Positions 35,251 to 45,086 of a DNA stretch of 64,000 nt are shown here, piece by piece. The notes below the pieces were generated by a model. The model was not told the origin of the DNA and searched no databases. It was given only the letters and a program-made list of their open reading frames with translations. A program made the translations under genes and the position numbers. The stretch is taken from the NCBI RefSeq assembly GCF_004770265.1, contig NZ_RQGQ01000004.1, positions 186,001 through 250,000 on the forward strand. The letters are read 5' to 3'. The DNA comes from Leptospira congkakensis (GTDB taxonomy: Bacteria > Spirochaetota > Leptospiria > Leptospirales > Leptospiraceae). The first letter of the stretch is position 1. Each line of letters opens with the position of its first letter.

Positions 35251-36378
35251 ATGGCAAAAGAAGAATCCATTCATACCATCCTGATCGTGGATGACGTTCC
35301 CGAAAATGTGGAACTTTTGAAATACCTTTTGCAACAAGAGGGATTCAAAACCTATACCGCATACTCTGCGGAGGAAGCAAGGCTCGTATTATTAAATACT
35401 GCCATCGATACACTTTTGTTAGATGTGAATATGCCAGTCCAAGATGGATTTTCGTTTTGTCGGGAACTGCGAACTATGGACCAGTTCAAACTCCTTCCCA
35501 TTCTTTTCATTACATCGATTGAGAGAGAAGTAGGATTTCAGGAAGCCATGAAAAATGGTGGAGATGATTTTATCAACAAACCCTTTAACAAAAGGGAACT
35601 TGTAGCTAAAATCCATTCTGTGATTCGTTTAAAAGACTTACAGGACGAATTGTACACTCAAAAAAGTAAATACGAAAAAGAATTACAAACTGCAAGAAGG
35701 GTTCAAGACCAACTCATCCCTGAAAAAAGTTTTATTTGGAATGGAATCAAAGCCCAAACCTTATTCCATCCTTATTTACAAATTGGTGGGGACTTTGTCG
35801 ATTCTTGGATCGAAGAAAAGAAACTTCATATCGTGATTGCGGATTGTTCTGGGCATGGACCGAGTGCAGCCCTCATTGGCGCGATGTTCAAAATGCAATT
35901 ATTCAATTTAGTTCCTTCTATGGGTCTCCATGCACGAGTAGAACATTTACGTAAAAACATGGAGCTCGTTCTTCCGGAAGATTATGCCATTACTTTTTGT
36001 TATGCGATCCTTGATTCCGATTTAAAACTTTCTTATATCAATGGGGGTCACCCTGCTCCTATTGTTTATATCGATGGAGAAACAAAATTCCTGAAAGGAA
36101 TGAGTCCTATGATTATGGGGATTAACTTCACTGCTAACGATGAAGTGCAGACGGTTCAACTCAAAAATGGATCTATGTTTTTTATGTACACGGATGGTGC
36201 CAGTGAAGCTATGAATTCCAAATCCGAATACATTACCGAAGAAGGTATGAAGGAAATTTTCCACGAGTCGGTAAAGTCGGGAACAGATATCTTAAAGGCA
36301 GTTCAAAATAGAATTTTAGAATTTTGTGGATCTTCCACTCCAAATGATGATATGGCCATGGTGTGTATACAGTTATGA
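35251..36378 (+). CDS. Response regulator with PP2C/SpoIIE phosphatase output (RsbU-like)
   Basis: A 375-residue two-domain regulator. Residues 5-122 are a receiver with acidic D14/D15 and phospho-acceptor D58 ([12 protein letters not shown]), then a coiled coil. The PP2C/SpoIIE domain has [44 protein letters not shown] and NDDMAM, keeping the metal-binding aspartates. Such proteins usually dephosphorylate an anti-sigma-factor antagonist; no such partner is adjacent. It lies between ccmC and purC, and its TGA overlaps the purC ATG (ATGA). Confidence 0.92.
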   Translation: MAKEESIHTILIVDDVPENVELLKYLLQQEGFKTYTAYSAEEARLVLLNTAIDTLLLDVNMPVQDGFSFCRELRTMDQFKLLPILFITSIEREVGFQEAMKNGGDDFINKPFNKRELVAKIHSVIRLKDLQDELYTQKSKYEKELQTARRVQDQLIPEKSFIWNGIKAQTLFHPYLQIGGDFVDSWIEEKKLHIVIADCSGHGPSAALIGAMFKMQLFNLVPSMGLHARVEHLRKNMELVLPEDYAITFCYAILDSDLKLSYINGGHPAPIVYIDGETKFLKGMSPMIMGINFTANDEVQTVQLKNGSMFFMYTDGASEAMNSKSEYITEEGMKEIFHESVKSGTDILKAVQNRILEFCGSSTPNDDMAMVCIQL

Positions 36379-37232
36379 TTCCTAGTCCTAATTATAAAGG
36401 CAAAGTCAGAGATGTTTATGATTTGGGAGATTCACTTCTCCTCGTCGCTACCGATAGAATTTCTGCTTTTGATGTCGTGTTTGAAGAACCAGTTTTGGAT
36501 AAGGGTAAAATCCTGACTCGAATCTCCACCGCTTGGTTTCGTTTTTTTCCTGAAATCCAAAACCATTTGATCACGGACGATGTTTCTCAATTTCCAAGTC
36601 CATTTCAAAATGAAGAATCACTTCGAGGGCGTTCGGTTCTAGTCAAAAAAGCCAAACGAATTGATTTTGAATGTGTCGTTCGGGGATACCTAACCGGATC
36701 TGCTTGGAAGGAATACAAAACGGTTGGAACCATCGCTCATGTAAAATATCCCCCAGGAATCCTTGAGTCTTACAAGTTTGAAACTCCCATCTTCACACCA
36801 GCCAGGAAAAACGATTCCGGTCATGATGAAAATGTGAGTGAAGCCACAATGGAAGCGGAAGTCGGAAAGGAACTGTATTCTAAGCTAAAGAATCTTTCCC
36901 TTCAATTGTACAACAAAGCCCACGACCTTATGGCAAAACAGGGAATCCTCCTTTGTGATACAAAATTTGAATTTGGACTGATTGACGGAAAACCCATCTT
37001 AATTGATGAAATTTTGACCCCGGATTCCTCTCGGTATTGGGATGGCTCTACCTATGAACTTGGCAAAACGCCTGCCAGTTTTGATAAACAAATCCTTAGG
37101 AATTGGCTGGAATCCACGGATTGGGACAAAAATCCTCCCGCTCCCGCTTTGCCCGAATCCTTGATCCTAGAACTACGTAAAAAATACTTGGAATTGGAAG
37201 ATAAAATCACGCTATGTTTGTCGCAAAAATAA
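36375..37232 (+). CDS. purC: SAICAR synthetase
   Basis: Phosphoribosylaminoimidazole-succinocarboxamide synthase, about 285 residues. Diagnostic parts are [51 protein letters not shown] and [16 protein letters not shown] 36375 forms an ATGA overlap with the preceding regulator gene, suggesting translational coupling; an in-frame GTG at 36363 exists. The 3' end overlaps purS by 19 nt. Confidence 0.97.
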   Translation: MIPSPNYKGKVRDVYDLGDSLLLVATDRISAFDVVFEEPVLDKGKILTRISTAWFRFFPEIQNHLITDDVSQFPSPFQNEESLRGRSVLVKKAKRIDFECVVRGYLTGSAWKEYKTVGTIAHVKYPPGILESYKFETPIFTPARKNDSGHDENVSEATMEAEVGKELYSKLKNLSLQLYNKAHDLMAKQGILLCDTKFEFGLIDGKPILIDEILTPDSSRYWDGSTYELGKTPASFDKQILRNWLESTDWDKNPPAPALPESLILELRKKYLELEDKITLCLSQK

Positions 37233-37462
37233 ACGTTACCCTCAAAGAATCGGTTCTTGACCCACAAGGCCAGACCGTTCTCCGCACCCTTCATGACCAA
37301 GGGAAAACTTCTATCTCTGATCTAAGAGTGGGAAAATACATCGAAATGAAAATTAGTGCCAGTTCACAATCGGATGCTGAATCTTCTGCAAAAGAAATTT
37401 GTGAATCTTTGCTTGTGAACCAAGTAATTGAAACTTACCGGTTGGTTGTGGAGAAAGTATGA
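37214..37462 (+). CDS. purS: FGAM synthetase subunit PurS
   Basis: 82-residue bridging subunit of the three-part FGAM synthetase (PurL-PurQ-PurS). [19 protein letters not shown] and VGKYIEM are typical. It starts inside purC and overlaps purQ by 4 nt. PurL must be encoded elsewhere. Confidence 0.95.
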   Translation: MFVAKINVTLKESVLDPQGQTVLRTLHDQGKTSISDLRVGKYIEMKISASSQSDAESSAKEICESLLVNQVIETYRLVVEKV

Positions 37463-38106
37463 AGGTTCGAGTGATTACCTTTCCTGGATCCAACTGTGAT
37501 AAGGATGTGGGATCTGTTCTCGAATCTGAATTTGGAGCCAAGGTAGATTACACTTGGTACAAAGAATCCTTTTCCGATAGTCCTGATCTTGTGGTTTTGC
37601 CAGGCGGATTTTCCTTTGGAGATTATTTACGATGTGGGGCTATGGCAAAGTTTTCCAATGCTATGGAATCGGTTGTGAGTTATGCAAACAAAGGTGGAAA
37701 GGTATTAGGAGTTTGTAATGGATTTCAAATCTTGACAGAGTCGGGACTCCTCCCTGGTGCTTTACTTCATAACAGAACTTTAAAGTATATTTGTAAAGAT
37801 GTGGATCTCCTTCCTGTTTCCGAAAACCAAATCGCAAAGGGAATCAAAGGAACACTTTCCATTCCGATTGCTCATGGAGAAGGTGCTTACTTTGCTGATG
37901 CTACTACTTTAGAACGATTAGAAAAAAACGGACAAGTGGTCTTTCGTTACAAACAAAATCCCAATGGATCTTTGAATGATATCGCAGGAATTTGTAATGA
38001 AGCTGGAAACGTTCTAGGAATGATGCCCCATCCGGAACGCGCAGTAAATCCTTATACAGGAAAAATGGATGGGAAACAAATCTTAGAGGCTCTATTAAAA
38101 AAATAA
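37459..38106 (+). CDS. purQ: FGAM synthetase glutaminase subunit PurQ
   Basis: Class I glutamine amidotransferase, 215 residues, supplying ammonia for FGAM formation. FPGSNCDKD at the N-terminus, nucleophile elbow LGVCNGFQIL with the catalytic Cys, and MPHPERAV supplying His and Glu. Coupled to purS through ATGA. No terminator was recognised before glgC. Confidence 0.97.
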   Translation: MKVRVITFPGSNCDKDVGSVLESEFGAKVDYTWYKESFSDSPDLVVLPGGFSFGDYLRCGAMAKFSNAMESVVSYANKGGKVLGVCNGFQILTESGLLPGALLHNRTLKYICKDVDLLPVSENQIAKGIKGTLSIPIAHGEGAYFADATTLERLEKNGQVVFRYKQNPNGSLNDIAGICNEAGNVLGMMPHPERAVNPYTGKMDGKQILEALLKK

Positions 38107-38160
38107 AAATCTTTTTAACCTTTTCTTGCTTTTTCGTCTAATTGAATTACAAGGGAAGGT

Positions 38161-39444
38161 ATGCGATTTCAAGAAGACTCTATTGATTGTGTAGACTTCA
38201 TTCTCAAAAAAGATGAAGTTTTGACCATCATCTTAGGTGGAGGGAAAGGAACTCGTTTATTACCTCTTACAGAAAAAAGATCCAAACCAGCTGTTAGTTT
38301 CGGGGGTAAGTACCGCCTCATCGACATTCCCATTTCCAATTCACTTAACAGTGGTTTTGAAAAGATTTTTATCCTCACTCAGTTTAATTCATACTCTCTC
38401 AACCGACATATCAACAGGACTTATGCTACCAATAATATCCACCAAAAGAGTTTTGTGGAAATCATTGCTGCTGAACAAACTGTGTCCAGTGCCAATTGGT
38501 TTGAAGGCACAGCTGACGCCGTGAGAAAGGTTCTCCCTTATATCCGAGAACAAAAACCAAAATATGTTCTCATTCTATCCGGTGATCAACTTTACAATAT
38601 GGATCTTTCTGATTTTATGCAGAGCCATCTAATGGATCCTGAAACAGAAATTTCTGTGGCCACCAATGCCATTCCAGAAGATCAAATTTATGGATTAGGA
38701 ATTGTAAAAGCGGGAGTGGGTGGGTTCATCCAGGAATTCATTGAAAAACCCCAAGACATAACCCAAGTTGAATCTTGTCGTACAAAAAATGGGAACTTCC
38801 TTGCGAATATGGGGATTTATATTTTTAACACATCCACTCTCATCGATGTATTGGAAGATCGGAATATGGCAGACTTTGGAAAAGAAATTTTACCAAAGGC
38901 GATTCGCGAAAGAAAGGTTAAGGCCTATACTTACGATGGTTATTGGGAAGATATTGGAACCATCAAAGCTTTTTACGAAGCCAACTTAATGTTAACCGAT
39001 CATATCCCTAAGTTCAATTTATACCTTGAAAAAACTCCGATCTATACTAGGGCTAGGGCTCTTCCTCCCTCTAAGATCATCCAAGCAGTGGTCAACCAAG
39101 CTCTGATTTCGGAAGGAACCATCCTAAACCAGTGTGAGGTGCATCGTTCCATCATTGGGGTGCGCCAACTCATTGCCTCGGGAACGAAAATTTATGACTC
39201 CATCATTATGGGCCTCGACCATTACGGGTATTTTGACCGGAAGTCAGGAAAGATCCCGATCGGGATTGGGCCTAACTGTGAAATACGACGGACAATTGTC
39301 GACAAAGACTGCGCTATCGGAGCTAATGTGCGTTTGTTAAACGAACAAAACCTCCAAGAGTATGAGGATGAATATGTGCGAATCCGAGAAGGGATCATTG
39401 TAGTTCCGCGCCATACTGCCGTTCCAGATGGGTATACCATTTGA
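38161..39444 (+). CDS. glgC: Glucose-1-phosphate adenylyltransferase
   Basis: ADP-glucose pyrophosphorylase, 427 residues, first committed step of glycogen synthesis. GGGKGTRLLPLTEKRSKPAV then YRLIDIPISNSLNSG bind the nucleotide; WFEGTADAVR and EKP are also present. The C-terminal left-handed beta-helix (from about 300) has the usual GPNCEIRRTIVDKDCAIG pattern. No other glg gene is adjacent. An AAGGGAAGG Shine-Dalgarno precedes the ATG. Confidence 0.96.
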   Translation: MRFQEDSIDCVDFILKKDEVLTIILGGGKGTRLLPLTEKRSKPAVSFGGKYRLIDIPISNSLNSGFEKIFILTQFNSYSLNRHINRTYATNNIHQKSFVEIIAAEQTVSSANWFEGTADAVRKVLPYIREQKPKYVLILSGDQLYNMDLSDFMQSHLMDPETEISVATNAIPEDQIYGLGIVKAGVGGFIQEFIEKPQDITQVESCRTKNGNFLANMGIYIFNTSTLIDVLEDRNMADFGKEILPKAIRERKVKAYTYDGYWEDIGTIKAFYEANLMLTDHIPKFNLYLEKTPIYTRARALPPSKIIQAVVNQALISEGTILNQCEVHRSIIGVRQLIASGTKIYDSIIMGLDHYGYFDRKSGKIPIGIGPNCEIRRTIVDKDCAIGANVRLLNEQNLQEYEDEYVRIREGIIVVPRHTAVPDGYTI

Positions 39445-39450
39445 GATAAT

Positions 39451-39479
39451 TTGACATATTTATGTAAAATATGAGTCAA
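39451..39479. repeat. AT-rich dyad downstream of glgC
   Basis: TTGAC-ATATTT, 5-nt loop, AAATAT-GA-GTCAA: an 11-bp stem with a 2-nt bulge starting 6 nt after the glgC stop. No T-run follows, so it is a weak terminator at best; an operator is possible. Confidence 0.5.
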
Positions 39480-39511
39480 AATTCCTTCGGATTGTCTTAA
39501 ATTTGGGGATT

Positions 39512-39541
39512 TTGACTTGTCAGTTTCCTGCAAGGTTCTAA
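39512..39541 (+). promoter_or_regulatory. Candidate promoter for the EAL-domain gene
   Basis: TTGACT (39512-39517), 18-nt spacer and TTCTAA (39536-39541), 18 nt before the start codon. The -10 is a poor match. Confidence 0.35.
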
Positions 39542-39559
39542 CGTGGACGAAAGGGAACC

Positions 39560-40798
39560 ATGTTCACAACGGAATCAACGGAAGGAAACCAGTTTTGGAA
39601 CGAGACATACTTTGTCCCTCACTTCCAACCCATCGTCAATGCCATCAATCGGTCCATTTCAGCTTACGAAGTTCTAGGTAGGCAATTCAATCCTAAGGAA
39701 AACACCTATGAGTCTCTCGGTGGTCTTTTCCACAATAGAGATCAGGATCCAGTTCCCGTTTATAATATTGACCGCATCCTTAGGGAAAAGGCAGTCCAGA
39801 CTTTAAAAGAGAGCAACCTTCGGACCAAACTCTTTTTCAATATGATGCCGAACTTCCTATCAAGGGTTCACCATACCGATCTCTTTGCTGAAAATTTCCA
39901 TATCATCCAACTCATTGAAAAATACGGGATCGATCGCAACCAAGTTGTTATCGAAATCACAGAGGACGAATTTGATGGATCGATTGATCGCCTCATCCAA
40001 ATTGTTCAAATCTTCCGAGACTATGGGCTGAAAATTGCTATCGATGATTTGGGAACTGGATTTTCCAATTTGGAAAGAATTGGTTATCTCCATCCCGACA
40101 TTATGAAAGTCGATATCCGTATCATGCGAGAGAGTTTGAACAAAAATTCTTTTCGGCAGGTGCTGGGTGCCATTTCCGAAATGTCGCAAAAACTCGGAAG
40201 CCAACTTCTATTTGAAGGGATTGAAACAGAAGAAGAGGTGAATCTTGCCCTTTCTATGGGAGCTAATCTTTTGCAAGGTTTCTACTTTTCGACTCCGAAC
40301 CCTCATTTTCTCAACCGCAATACTTTCTCTGATAAAATGAAGTCTGTCCTCGAAAACTTTTCTAGCGTTCGTTCGAAAGAACTACGAGAGAAGGGAGTCA
40401 GGGAGCAGCGGATCATTGACCAACTCCAAGATCTGTTTTATGAGCTTTCTGATGTCAAAGAAGAGGATTTCTCCTTCCGGTTTGGACAAATCTTAAGTTC
40501 TTTGCCAAGAGAAATCCTAAAAGTCTTTGTTTGCGACGGAGAAGGTTACCAAATCACTCCTACTTACGATTTAGATCGGGTCAATGGTGGGTATTTGGAA
40601 AGATCCCGCCAAATTGGGAACAACTACGCTTGGAAACCCTATTTTTTGAAACACAAAGAAGAGTCGGAACGGTTTCGCAAAAAATGGGGTGTTACCTATC
40701 CCTTATATGATATTTCCAACCAAAACCAATATGTGATTTTTACCTTTTCACTTATGAATGGAAAGATCCTGATTGCCCAGGTAGGTTGGTCGGAATAG
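39560..40798 (+). CDS. EAL-domain protein (candidate c-di-GMP phosphodiesterase)
   Basis: 412 residues, no membrane segment. The EAL domain (about 18-260) has the signature as EVLGR (E37), FFNMMPN, EITEDEF, DDLGTGFSN, MKVDI, FEGIET and QGFYF, so the metal-binding and catalytic residues appear to be kept, although EAL itself reads EVL. The remaining 150 residues form a separate domain like the C-terminal sensory part of YkuI-type proteins (for example PYFLKHKEESERFRKKWGVTY). No GGDEF partner is seen here. Confidence 0.87.
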   Translation: MFTTESTEGNQFWNETYFVPHFQPIVNAINRSISAYEVLGRQFNPKENTYESLGGLFHNRDQDPVPVYNIDRILREKAVQTLKESNLRTKLFFNMMPNFLSRVHHTDLFAENFHIIQLIEKYGIDRNQVVIEITEDEFDGSIDRLIQIVQIFRDYGLKIAIDDLGTGFSNLERIGYLHPDIMKVDIRIMRESLNKNSFRQVLGAISEMSQKLGSQLLFEGIETEEEVNLALSMGANLLQGFYFSTPNPHFLNRNTFSDKMKSVLENFSSVRSKELREKGVREQRIIDQLQDLFYELSDVKEEDFSFRFGQILSSLPREILKVFVCDGEGYQITPTYDLDRVNGGYLERSRQIGNNYAWKPYFLKHKEESERFRKKWGVTYPLYDISNQNQYVIFTFSLMNGKILIAQVGWSE

Positions 40799-40854
40799 AA
40801 TCTTGTTTTTTTTGAGTGGTGCTTTTTCCTGGTAGAAGGGATTCGTCTAAATTA

Positions 40855-40867
40855 TAGAATCATTCTA
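40855..40867. promoter_or_regulatory. Fur/PerR-like dyad upstream of the suf operon
   Basis: TAGAAT-C-ATTCTA, a perfect 6-1-6 inverted repeat in an AT-rich context, 25 nt before the sufC start. The form resembles Fur-family boxes of the type TTAGAATnATTCTAA. Assignment to a Fur, PerR or other regulator is inference. Confidence 0.5.
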
Positions 40868-40892
40868 AATACATACAATACAGGATACCACC

Positions 40893-41645
40893 TTGTCCGC
40901 TATTCTCGAAATTAAATCTCTACATGCCAATGTAGGGGACAAAACGATCCTCCGGGGAGTCAATCTCACAATCGGGCCCGGAGAAGTTCATGCCATTATG
41001 GGACCCAATGGGTCAGGAAAGAGTACCCTTTCCAATGTCATTCTTGGTCACCCGAAATATACGATCACTTCTGGAGATATCCTCTTCAAGGGAGAATCCA
41101 TTTTAAATAAAACTACGGATGAAAGGGCAAGGCTTGGACTCTTTTTATCTTTCCAATACCCAACTTCGCTTCCTGGGGTTACCATTGGAAATTTTCTAAA
41201 ATCAATTCTCAAAGCACATCGTGGAAAAGATATTCCTGTCAAAGAATTCAAACAGGAACTAAAACAATCCATGGATCTTTTAGAAGTCCCACAATCATTT
41301 ATCGGTCGTTATGTGAATGATGGATTTTCTGGTGGTGAAAAAAAACGTGCTGAAATTTTACAGATGAGTTTATTAAAACCAATTTTGTCCATTTTGGATG
41401 AAACCGATTCTGGTTTGGATATTGATGCCCTGCGAATTGTTTCGGAAGGAATCAACTCCAATAGAAACCCAGAACGTTCGATTTTACTCATCACTCACTA
41501 CCAAAGGATGCTTAATTATATTGTTCCTGATTTTGTACACGTGTTTGCCGATGGAAGGATTTTGGAAACTGGTGGTAAAGACCTTTCTTTAAAATTAGAG
41601 GAAGTTGGTTATGATTGGATTTTGGAGAGAGAAGGGGTCAAATGA
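40893..41645 (+). CDS. sufC: Fe-S cluster assembly ATPase SufC
   Basis: ABC-type ATPase of the SUF scaffold, 250 residues. [19 protein letters not shown] (Q-loop region), [14 protein letters not shown] and [16 protein letters not shown] are the classic SufC forms. Start is TTG 40893 with AGGA 7 nt upstream. First gene of the SUF cluster; the ATGA overlap with sufD suggests tight coupling. Confidence 0.97.
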   Translation: MSAILEIKSLHANVGDKTILRGVNLTIGPGEVHAIMGPNGSGKSTLSNVILGHPKYTITSGDILFKGESILNKTTDERARLGLFLSFQYPTSLPGVTIGNFLKSILKAHRGKDIPVKEFKQELKQSMDLLEVPQSFIGRYVNDGFSGGEKKRAEILQMSLLKPILSILDETDSGLDIDALRIVSEGINSNRNPERSILLITHYQRMLNYIVPDFVHVFADGRILETGGKDLSLKLEEVGYDWILEREGVK

Positions 41646-42805
41646 ATTCCTCACTCACAAAAAATCGATTGGTTCTGACAAAAGAACGAAACACAAGTTT
41701 TCGTAATTCCCTATTTGAAGTTTGGAACCAGTTAGAAATTCCAAAAGATTCAGACGAGGCATGGAGAAAATTCCCAATTGGTTCTGTTGATTGGAAAGAA
41801 TTACAATTTGATCCAAAGGAAATCAACACAGGTTCCTCTGAATCAGAAGAAGATACCGCTGAACAATCATTATCTGAAGAAACTATAAACTCTATCCTAG
41901 ATGATATTCTAAAATATACACCGAAAGATTATTTTGCTTACCTTAGTTTGATTGCTGCCCCTAAATATGAAATTTTCCTTTTGGAAGAAGGTGAGTCGGA
42001 ATTTCATTTCGAAGAAGATGGTGATCGACCAAAACATTCTGTTCGAATTTTTTATCTCACAAAAGGGAAAACAACCAAAACACAAATCCAATTACAAAAT
42101 CATCATGATGGTGAAGACTTACATATGACTTCTGCCCTTGATTTTTATATTGCAGAAGATTCTTCCTTTTTAGAAATTTTGGATCGTGAATCCAGCGATC
42201 TAGATTTGTATAGGTTTCGAAATGTTTGTATTCTTGGCCGCAGCGATTCTCAAGTAAAATACCATTATTATCCTCTGGGTGGATTTCGTTCTAAATTATT
42301 TTTACATGCACATTTACTAGGGAAAGGTGCCGAAGTTTCTGTGGATGGAGTTTCTGCTCTTGGTGGTAGAAATTTAAAAGATTTGGATATGGAAATGTAC
42401 CATCATGCAGACCATACCACAAGTAAAATTAGTTATAAAGCCATTGTGACCGATAAATCCCATCATATATTTACTGGAAATTTGAATATCCCACCAAACT
42501 TAAAAAAGGTGACCGCCCACCAAGAATCGTTTAACTTATCCCTGAATAAAAAAGCGAGAGCCGAAGCCAATCCTAAACTAGAAGTTTTGGCGGAAGACGT
42601 ATCTTGTACTCACGGTGCCACTGTGGGGGATATTGATGAAGAGCAGTATTTTTATCTTTTATCACGGGGTCTCACTCCAGAAGAATCTAAGTCCTTACTC
42701 GTCACTGCATTCTACGGTGAAACCATTCATTCTATTGGATTCTCTGAAGAAGTGAAGTTGTCTTTGGAATCGGGGATCAGAGAGATTCTCGTGGGAGGCA
42801 AATGA
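41642..42805 (+). CDS. sufD: Fe-S cluster assembly protein SufD
   Basis: About 387 residues. The C-terminal beta-helix region with [16 protein letters not shown], then [31 protein letters not shown], marks it as SufD (SufB lacks CTHGATVG). It would pair with SufB and SufC as scaffold. SufB is not encoded in this window. ATG 41642 overlaps the sufC stop and is preferred to an upstream in-frame start inside sufC. Confidence 0.93.
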   Translation: MNSSLTKNRLVLTKERNTSFRNSLFEVWNQLEIPKDSDEAWRKFPIGSVDWKELQFDPKEINTGSSESEEDTAEQSLSEETINSILDDILKYTPKDYFAYLSLIAAPKYEIFLLEEGESEFHFEEDGDRPKHSVRIFYLTKGKTTKTQIQLQNHHDGEDLHMTSALDFYIAEDSSFLEILDRESSDLDLYRFRNVCILGRSDSQVKYHYYPLGGFRSKLFLHAHLLGKGAEVSVDGVSALGGRNLKDLDMEMYHHADHTTSKISYKAIVTDKSHHIFTGNLNIPPNLKKVTAHQESFNLSLNKKARAEANPKLEVLAEDVSCTHGATVGDIDEEQYFYLLSRGLTPEESKSLLVTAFYGETIHSIGFSEEVKLSLESGIREILVGGK

Positions 42806-43119
42806 TGGCCTTTAAAAAATTAATCTCTGTTTCGGAAGTGGGAGAAGGCAGTTTGGTCGTTGTGAAAACTCGCCATTTCAATGTGGTTGTGACAAAGGTC
42901 GAAGGTGAATACTTTGCCTTTGAAGATTCCTGTACTCACGATGGGGAAGAGATATCTTGTGGAAAATTAGAAGGTTGTGTGATCACTTGCCCGAGACATT
43001 TTGCAAAATTTGATGTTCGTACGGGGGATGTTTTAGCCCTTCCTGCCACGGAACCACTCGTGATTTTTCCCGTCCGTGTGAATGGTGCTGATTTGGAAGT
43101 GGATTTGGAGGCGGTATGA
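42802..43119 (+). CDS. Rieske-type [2Fe-2S] ferredoxin
   Basis: 105-residue Rieske protein. Cluster ligands are C-T-H (CTHDGEE) and C-P-R-H ([11 protein letters not shown]). Similar to ferredoxin components of ring-hydroxylating dioxygenases, but placed inside the SUF operon between sufD and sufS, as in many actinobacterial suf loci. It probably serves cluster assembly as an electron donor or client; the role is not established. ATGA overlaps at both ends. Confidence 0.92.
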   Translation: MMAFKKLISVSEVGEGSLVVVKTRHFNVVVTKVEGEYFAFEDSCTHDGEEISCGKLEGCVITCPRHFAKFDVRTGDVLALPATEPLVIFPVRVNGADLEVDLEAV

Positions 43120-44360
43120 GTTTAGATCCTTACCAAATCAGAAAGGATTTTCCTATTTTGTCGCGCACTTTGCCAAACGGCAAACCTCTTGTGTATTTAG
43201 ACAATGGAGCTTCCTCACAAAAACCAAAATCTGTGATTGATGCCACTAACGAGTATTATTCGAATGATAATGCCAATATCCATAGAGGGGTTTATTATTT
43301 ATCCCAACATGCAACCGAACTATTTGAACGCACAAGGATCAAAACCTCTCATTTTTTCCAGGCACAATGTGCTAAGGCAATTATATTCACTCGGGGGACG
43401 ACCGATGCCATCAACCTAGTGGCACAAACTTGGGGTCGAACCAATATCAGTGAGGGGGATGAGATTGTTTTATCAGTTCAGGAACATCATTCCAATTTAG
43501 TGCCTTGGCAAATGTTGGCTTTAGAGAAAAAAGCATTTTTAAAATTCATTCCCATTCAGAAAGACACTACTTACGATTTATCCAACCTAAACGAAATCAT
43601 CACCAAAAGGACAAAACTTGTAGCCATAAGTCAAATGTCCAATGTCACGGGAACAATTCATGACCTAACAAGGATTATCAATCGCGTAAGGCAAGTGGGT
43701 GCAAAGATTTTAGTTGATGGAGCACAGGCTGCTTGCCATATGCCTATCCATTTGGTGGATATGGACGTGGACTTTTATGCGTTTTCAGGCCATAAAATGC
43801 TTGGGCCAACGGGAGTGGGCGTTCTATTTGGCAAAGAAGAAATTTTGGAAGCTATGCCACCTTGGCTTGGTGGTGGGGATATGATTGAATCCGTTGAACT
43901 AGAAGCTTCTACTTATGCTGCCCTCCCTGCTAAATTAGAAGCTGGAACTCCCAATATTGCCGGAGTCATTGGTTTTAGTCATGCATTGGATTATCTTCAA
44001 AAAGTAGGAATGAAGAACATCAAAGAACACGAACGGATGTTAACCGAGTATGCTTTGGAACGACTCAATCGAATTGGTGGTCTTCATATTTATGGAACGG
44101 AAGATTTAGACAAAAGAGGGGGGGTTGTATCCTTCACGATGGAGGGAATCCATCCTCATGATGTTGGATCCATTTTAGATGAAGAGGGTGTTGCCATTCG
44201 TGTGGGCCACCACTGTTGCCAACCACTCATGAAACAATTGTCCATCCCTGGAACTTGCCGTGCTTCTTTTTATTTATACAATACAAAAGAAGATATCGAT
44301 GCTCTGGTGCATTCGATCGACAAAGTAAAATCAATATTCGGTCGTGTCGCAAGAAAGTAA
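43116..44360 (+). CDS. sufS: Cysteine desulfurase SufS
   Basis: Group II PLP-dependent cysteine desulfurase, 414 residues. PLP lysine in [23 protein letters not shown], and the active-site cysteine in [12 protein letters not shown]. Supplies persulfide sulfur, here presumably to the SufU-like protein encoded next. Starts in the Rieske gene stop (ATGA) and overlaps sufU by 17 nt. Confidence 0.97.
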   Translation: MSLDPYQIRKDFPILSRTLPNGKPLVYLDNGASSQKPKSVIDATNEYYSNDNANIHRGVYYLSQHATELFERTRIKTSHFFQAQCAKAIIFTRGTTDAINLVAQTWGRTNISEGDEIVLSVQEHHSNLVPWQMLALEKKAFLKFIPIQKDTTYDLSNLNEIITKRTKLVAISQMSNVTGTIHDLTRIINRVRQVGAKILVDGAQAACHMPIHLVDMDVDFYAFSGHKMLGPTGVGVLFGKEEILEAMPPWLGGGDMIESVELEASTYAALPAKLEAGTPNIAGVIGFSHALDYLQKVGMKNIKEHERMLTEYALERLNRIGGLHIYGTEDLDKRGGVVSFTMEGIHPHDVGSILDEEGVAIRVGHHCCQPLMKQLSIPGTCRASFYLYNTKEDIDALVHSIDKVKSIFGRVARK

Positions 44361-44766
44361 CTTTGAAGATTTCCTAAAATGGAAATCTTACGGATTATGG
44401 GAAAAACCGTCCGAGAAACATCGGACAGCGAAAGGATTAAATCCACTTTGCGGTGATGAAATTTTAATTTATTATCGTTTGGATGAAAACCATTCCATTC
44501 AGCTTTTGGGGCTTGGTGGTGAGTCCTGCTCCATTTGTTCTGCTGCAGCGGGATTTCTTTTTAAAAATAAAACCAATCTAGATCGAACCAAATTTCAGTC
44601 TTACTTAACAGATAGAAAAAATATTCTGGAAGAGCAGGATTCTTGTTTGATTCAGGACGAAGAAGAGTTATCCTTTTTTAGAATCCTTCGCAATCATCCC
44701 GGTCGTTATCGTTGTGGTCTTTTGCCTTGGCAGACCTTAGTAAAATTAAGTGAGGAAATTTTATGA
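44344..44766 (+). CDS. sufU: SufU-like sulfur-transfer/scaffold protein
   Basis: 140 residues, GTG start. Three cysteines sit at SufU positions: [17 protein letters not shown] and RYRCGLLPW. The protein is more divergent than Firmicute SufU. The position directly after sufS supports a role as sulfur acceptor, probably with bound zinc. It overlaps sufS by 17 nt and sufT by 4 nt. Confidence 0.87.
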   Translation: MSQESNFEDFLKWKSYGLWEKPSEKHRTAKGLNPLCGDEILIYYRLDENHSIQLLGLGGESCSICSAAAGFLFKNKTNLDRTKFQSYLTDRKNILEEQDSCLIQDEEELSFFRILRNHPGRYRCGLLPWQTLVKLSEEIL

Positions 44767-45086
44767 TTCGTGATCCTGAAACAGAAAAGGAATGGGAAGT
44801 GTTCCATAGTGTACGTATGGTGGAGGATCCCGAAATTGGAATTTCACTCATCGAACTTGGTTTGATTTATGATATCAAAGTGGAAGGGGAAAAGGCAGAC
44901 ATTACCATGACCTACACTTCACTTGCTTGCCCTGCAGGTCCGCAAATGAAACAGGACATTGAAAATCACGCACTTCGTGTGGACGGAATTAGTGAAGCCG
45001 TTGTTCATGTCGTTTGGAATCCGAAATGGGAACCTCGTGCCATGGCGAGCGAAGAAGCCAAAATGCAAATGGGGATCTTCGATTGA
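44763..45086 (+). CDS. sufT: SufT-like DUF59 (MIP18 family) protein
   Basis: 107 residues of the DUF59/PaaD/MIP18 family: [19 protein letters not shown] near the N-terminus and [13 protein letters not shown] with a conserved Cys. Family members mature Fe-S proteins. Last gene of the SUF block; its TGA overlaps the TTG of the next gene (TTGA), so the glutathione genes may share the transcript. Confidence 0.9.
   Translation: MIRDPETEKEWEVFHSVRMVEDPEIGISLIELGLIYDIKVEGEKADITMTYTSLACPAGPQMKQDIENHALRVDGISEAVVHVVWNPKWEPRAMASEEAKMQMGIFD

Noticed and set aside
41642..42805. SufD-labelled gene actually being SufB
   Set aside because: The C-terminal CTHGATVG and SRGLTPEE region matches SufD, not SufB.
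42802..43119. Rieske protein as part of a dioxygenase operon
   Set aside because: No oxygenase or reductase genes are nearby; ATGA overlaps with sufD and sufS place it in the SUF operon.
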